The notes under the pieces: model-generated
Databases searched by the model: none
What the model was told of the DNA's origin: nothing
Seen by the model: the letters and a program-made list of their open reading frames with translations, nothing else
In this document: in pieces, positions 4,604 through 7,238 of the stretch
How the letters are laid out: every line of letters starts with the position of its first letter
Position numbering within the stretch: the first letter of the stretch is position 1
Assembly (NCBI GenBank): GCA_023431285.1
Contig: JAEYXN010000264.1
Coordinates: 1-7,238 of the forward strand
Length of the DNA: 7,238 bases
Direction: 5' to 3'
Source of the DNA: Bacteroidota bacterium
Lineage (GTDB): Bacteria > Bacteroidota > Bacteroidia > Cytophagales > Cyclobacteriaceae
Translations under genes and position numbers: made by a program

Positions 4604-6541
4604 CTAATTCAAAAGAAACTTCTGAAAGAACAACACCGTGGCAAGTTGCTCATAAGTATAGTTTTCTTTTTTCCTGAATCCGTGTCCTTCATCTCTTGCA
4701 AGCAGGTACCATACCTGGCCACCATTTTCCTGCAGTTTTGATTTCACTTGTTCTGCCTCGGTATAGGGAACACGCGGATCATTAAAGCCCTGTACGATAA
4801 ATAATGGCTTAGTGATCTTTTGAACTTGATTCAGTGGTGATATCTTCTGAAGAAATTCATTCATCTTTGGATCCCGTTCGTCACCATATTCAACACGACG
4901 AAGATCTTTCCGATAGTCCTCGGTATTCTTGAGAAACGTCACGAAGTTACTTATACCGACCACATCGACACCACAACGAATCTTGTCATTAAAGTGAACC
5001 ATCGACGCGAGAACCATATAACCTCCGTAAGATCCTCCTGATACTGCAATCCTTGAAGCATCAAGCTCGGGTTGTTTTCCTATCCATTCGATAAGCTTTC
5101 CAATATCCTGAACAGACTCTTCACGTTTCATTCCATTATCCAGTTTAAGGTACGACTTCCCGTAACCGGAACTGCCGCGTACGTTAGGTTCTATCACCGC
5201 TATTCCAAGCTCATTAACGAGGAAACTTCTGAAAGGATCAAAGGAAGGTACTGACTGCCCCTCGGGCCCTCCATGGATTTCAATTACTACAGGTAATTTT
5301 CCATTGACGTTCTTCGGCTTGTAATAGAACGCAGGAATCTTCCTCGGAGCGTTCCCAACTTTATCAAATGTCTCGAATTCGATCAGCGTAGCATCCACAA
5401 ACTTTGAATTGTCCAGGCCACCCACTTCGCTGAACGTCCATTGGGTCAGCGAATTCTTCTGAAGATCATAAGTAAATATATCGCTGGGGGATTTCGGCGA
5501 GTTAATCAGAAGACTGAAAACAGATCCATCCGGATGGAATTGTGCGGGAGAAAGAATCCCTGTCGGTAATCCTTGAAGTTGCGTGAATCTCTTCGACGCC
5601 ATATCAAGGTTATATAGTTTATATGCTCCGTTTTCGTTGACAGAAAAGATCATCGTAGTGCGCTGGTGATTGATCAGCATGCGTTCTACGTCCCAGGGAA
5701 TGGTCGTCGTAATGTTCTGCGATTTCCTGGTAGCTACATCATAATAGCGCAGGGTCTGAAATTCTGTTCCTTCATCCGAAGTATAAAAGAATCCGCTGCC
5801 GTCTTTGGTCCACCGTGCACCACCATATTTGATTTGTTCCTTTGATGGATTGATCTGCACAAGTGCATTGGTTTCAAGGTCCAGTACATAAAGGAATGAC
5901 GCGTTGACGGAAATGTAGTTTGATACGATCACTCTTTTTTCATCGACGCTCCAGTCAAGCATAGACCACGACCCTGTTTTCTCGAGGATGGGTTTTGCTT
6001 CTTTGGGATTTCGCATGTCAGCGATGTAGAGGTCGTAATCTTTTTTTGTACGGCGTGTACTTACATAGATGAAGCGGTCACCGGACTCCGACCACATCAC
6101 ATTACTATTTTGAGTGCGACCGCCATCACTGATCATTTCATAATTACCGGTGTTCAGATCAAACCAAAAGAGTTGGCGGAATTCATTTCCACCCACGTCT
6201 TTGGTGAACATAAAACCGTTGTATGCAGGGTCCGGACACATGGAGCCACCACCCACTGGTTCTTTAAAGAACGTTATCTGCCTGCGGGCACCGCCAGGCG
6301 CATTGATCATATGAACTTGTGATGTTTCAGCGAAGCGTGTCGACATCAGCATACCTTTTCCATCGGGCCGCCAGGTTAAGGGTGATGCACCTCTGGCGTT
6401 TTGATACTGGTTCATTCGTTCGCGTAACTCGTCCGGTATATCCGGAATGTTTTCCGTGACCAGGTTTCCAAATTCTTTCTTCGACTGGCTCAGGCCTGTA
6501 AAGGAAATCGCCAGCATGACAATTGTGAACAACGTCTTCAT
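4604..6541 (-). CDS. Exported S9 (prolyl oligopeptidase/acylaminoacyl-type) serine peptidase
   Basis: This 645-residue enzyme belongs to peptidase family S9, which cleaves short peptides that pass through a beta-propeller into a buried active site. Residues 1-19 are a signal peptide (MKTLFTIVMLAISFTGLSQ), suggesting a periplasmic or exported enzyme. Residues of about 45-385 form a WD40/TolB-like propeller with repeated Asp/Gly-rich blade motifs (WRPDGKGM, WSESGDRFIYVSTRR, WTKDGSGFFYTSD, FHPDGSVFSL). Residues of about 400-645 are the alpha/beta-hydrolase domain. It contains HGGPEG (423-428), NVRGSSGYGKSY, the nucleophile Ser504 in SGGSYGGYM, Asp588 in GFNDPRVP and His620 in DEGHGF, so the triad is complete. 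Family relatives include dipeptidyl- and acylaminoacyl-peptidases, and the exact specificity cannot be told. It is the first of three closely spaced minus-strand genes. An 8-base dyad lies about 50 bases upstream of the ATG. Confidence 0.95.
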   Translation of the reverse strand: MKTLFTIVMLAISFTGLSQSKKEFGNLVTENIPDIPDELRERMNQYQNARGASPLTWRPDGKGMLMSTRFAETSQVHMINAPGGARRQITFFKEPVGGGSMCPDPAYNGFMFTKDVGGNEFRQLFWFDLNTGNYEMISDGGRTQNSNVMWSESGDRFIYVSTRRTKKDYDLYIADMRNPKEAKPILEKTGSWSMLDWSVDEKRVIVSNYISVNASFLYVLDLETNALVQINPSKEQIKYGGARWTKDGSGFFYTSDEGTEFQTLRYYDVATRKSQNITTTIPWDVERMLINHQRTTMIFSVNENGAYKLYNLDMASKRFTQLQGLPTGILSPAQFHPDGSVFSLLINSPKSPSDIFTYDLQKNSLTQWTFSEVGGLDNSKFVDATLIEFETFDKVGNAPRKIPAFYYKPKNVNGKLPVVIEIHGGPEGQSVPSFDPFRSFLVNELGIAVIEPNVRGSSGYGKSYLKLDNGMKREESVQDIGKLIEWIGKQPELDASRIAVSGGSYGGYMVLASMVHFNDKIRCGVDVVGISNFVTFLKNTEDYRKDLRRVEYGDERDPKMNEFLQKISPLNQVQKITKPLFIVQGFNDPRVPYTEAEQVKSKLQENGGQVWYLLARDEGHGFRKKENYTYEQLATVLFFQKFLLN

Positions 6542-6592
6542 AACATTGGGTTTGTTCGGAAAATCTAGACTTTTTTAAGTTAATCCGGCAGC

Positions 6593-6619
6593 TAAACTTT
6601 ACAAATGGTGCAAAGTTTA
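6593..6619. promoter_or_regulatory. Inverted repeat upstream of the S9 peptidase gene, candidate operator
   Basis: TAAACTTT at 6593-6600 is perfectly mirrored by AAAGTTTA at 6612-6619, with an 11-base spacer. It lies 51 bases upstream of the S9 peptidase ATG, in the only long gap before that gene. On the minus strand the right arm reads TAAACTTTG, near the Bacteroidota TAnnTTTG element (AAACTTTG is one mismatch away), so promoter and dyad may overlap. No T-run follows, so it does not look like a terminator of the small gene upstream. Confidence 0.35.
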
Positions 6620-6689
6620 CGCCTCAATGTCGAAGAGATTAGCCTGTCGACCAGGATCTATATTGCAGGATGTCGCGAGTGATCGGTGA

Positions 6690-6857
6690 TTATCGTTGCT
6701 TGAGGAGCCCAATACCAGAGGTAAAGAAGATCAATCCCAGAATGGCGAGCGCCCATGGACTTAAAGTGACAATATCTTTGCCGAAGATGCCGAGTACGCC
6801 TACGACAAGTCCGGCAATCCCAGCTATTGTTAATATTAATGCGAGTGTTTTGATCAT
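6690..6857 (-). CDS. Small two-helix membrane protein, unknown function (55 aa)
   Basis: This short ORF reads on the minus strand from an ATG (CAT at 6855-6857) to a TAA (TTA at 6690-6692). The protein begins MIKTLALILTIAGIAGLVVG and ends SGIGLLKQR. It has two clear hydrophobic helices, about residues 4-25 and 35-51. A short polar link with Gly-Lys-Asp and Ser-Pro-Trp joins them, and the C-terminus is basic, so an inner-membrane hairpin is likely. Small Gly/Leu/Ile-rich membrane proteins of this type are frequent in Bacteroidota, usually with no known function. The frame is closed by a TGA upstream (6879-6881) with no other ATG between, so the start is well defined. The overlapping longer ORFs on both strands have implausible compositions and look like shadows. 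It stands alone: 148 bases before the S9 peptidase start and 154 bases after the histidine phosphatase stop, all on the same strand. Confidence 0.72.
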   Translation of the reverse strand: MIKTLALILTIAGIAGLVVGVLGIFGKDIVTLSPWALAILGLIFFTSGIGLLKQR

Positions 6858-7011
6858 GATTCTTAAGTATAAAAAAAATCATTCCATGTTGAATGCTCGC
6901 TCCTTCATTTGGTGATTGGACTTTGGTCGGCGGACCTGGGTTATTCGCACGCACCCTTCCATTCGCAGAGTCTTCAGAACAAGGAATAACCTCCTCTCAG
7001 TAAATAAACTC
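6858..7011. other. Intergenic gap between histidine phosphatase and small membrane protein
   Basis: No ORF of note and no strong hairpin terminator is visible. On the minus strand there is an A/T-rich stretch (eight A residues on the plus strand at 6871-6878) shortly before the small membrane-protein ATG, which may belong to its promoter or leader. An AGGAGGT sequence (minus strand, 6989-6995) is not followed by a usable start. Confidence 0.4.
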
Positions 7012-7238
7012 TCATCTGTCGTTGACAAACTCATAGGGCTTCCCATTCCGGATTAAAAGCGGCCGCGGCCCTTTGAAACCATTTCTCCTGAGTTCGGCAA
7101 TCATTAGCTTAATAACCCATCCATGAGCGACGATGACCACATCTTCATCCATCGAAATGATCTTGTCTGTAAAGTTCCTGACCCGTGTTTTCGACTGCGC
7201 AAAGGTTTCAGGTTGATTGCCTATACCGAAACGCCATT
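7012..7238 (-). CDS. Histidine phosphatase (phosphoglycerate mutase-like) family protein, C-terminal part
   Basis: Only the last 74 residues plus stop are inside the window; the gene runs off the right edge, so the N-terminal RHG catalytic motif cannot be seen. The frame reads minus strand from TGG at 7234-7236 to a TGA (TCA at 7012-7014). The fragment begins WRFGIGNQPETFAQSKTRVR, which fits the PE(T/S)..A..R segment of the family. It then has DVVIVAHGWVIKLMIAELRR, which carries the second conserved histidine (residue 38 of the fragment), and ends with GFKGPRPLLIRNGKPYEF. That tail resembles uncharacterised histidine phosphatases in which the protein ends soon after an Asn-Gly turn. The substrate cannot be deduced: the superfamily includes sugar-phosphate phosphatases, mutases and protein phosphatases. 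An internal ATG (7150-7152) exists, but homology-like sequence lies upstream of it, so it is not the start. Confidence 0.8.
   Translation of the reverse strand, partial: WRFGIGNQPETFAQSKTRVRNFTDKIISMDEDVVIVAHGWVIKLMIAELRRNGFKGPRPLLIRNGKPYEFVNDR

Noticed and set aside
6658..6954. 98-codon minus-strand ORF and an 81-codon plus-strand ORF (6670-6915) covering the small membrane-protein gene
   Set aside because: Both have low-complexity or unlikely compositions (many Cys, Arg, His or Ser, no hydrophobic pattern, no recognisable domain). The 55-residue frame at 6690-6857 on the minus strand gives a clean two-helix membrane protein and explains the region better.
6989..6995. Strong Shine-Dalgarno-like AGGAGGT on the minus strand
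   Set aside because: No start codon at suitable spacing opens a frame: the nearest TTG is followed almost at once by TGA. Bacteroidota rarely depend on such sequences.
7060..7080. GC-rich palindrome GGCCGCGGCC (with a NotI site) as a structural element or vector trace
   Set aside because: It lies inside the histidine phosphatase frame and encodes an expected Lys-Gly-Pro-Arg-Pro-Leu stretch with the frame intact on both sides, so it is ordinary coding sequence.

Overview
This window looks like a stretch of ordinary chromosome from a Bacteroidota (Bacteroidetes) bacterium, possibly a soil or aquatic Cytophagales-type organism. This is inferred from several things: weak or absent Shine-Dalgarno sequences before almost every start, an AT-rich intergenic region holding a TAnnTTTG-type -7 promoter element, signal peptides ending in a Ser-Gln context, and a secreted GH5 glucanase beside a large exported S9 peptidase. 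No marker gene is present, so the lineage below phylum is a guess.

Layout, left to right. A secreted GH5 cellulase-type gene (+) runs to 981 and converges, with a 5-base gap, on purT (-), the formate-dependent GAR transformylase. Upstream of purT is a divergent intergenic region of about 350 bases (2184-2536). It contains clustered TCGAAGTT repeats and dyads, one good TAnnTTTG element, and two tandem small hairpins. It leads into a 71-residue exported protein of unknown function (+), then a DUF1905/YdeI-like protein (+). The stop codon of the latter directly abuts the stop of arfB (-). From there to the right edge every gene is on the minus strand. Read in transcription order from the right edge these are: a truncated histidine phosphatase, a 55-residue two-helix membrane protein that is easily missed because of its size, an exported S9 prolyl-oligopeptidase-family peptidase, a YeeZ-like atypical SDR protein, and arfB.

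Functionally this is a mixture of housekeeping (PurT in purine synthesis, ArfB in ribosome rescue) and exported degradative enzymes (GH5, S9 peptidase) with small proteins of unknown role. The last three minus-strand genes (S9 peptidase, yeeZ-like, arfB) are closely spaced and could be co-transcribed, but nothing shows a shared pathway.

I found no phage, IS, CRISPR, tRNA or rRNA signal, and nothing that convincingly amounts to a new multi-gene system. The best leads are the structured, repeat-rich region at 2268-2536 with the small exported protein that follows it, the small membrane-protein gene at 6690-6857, and the two convergent junctions that leave no room for terminators.
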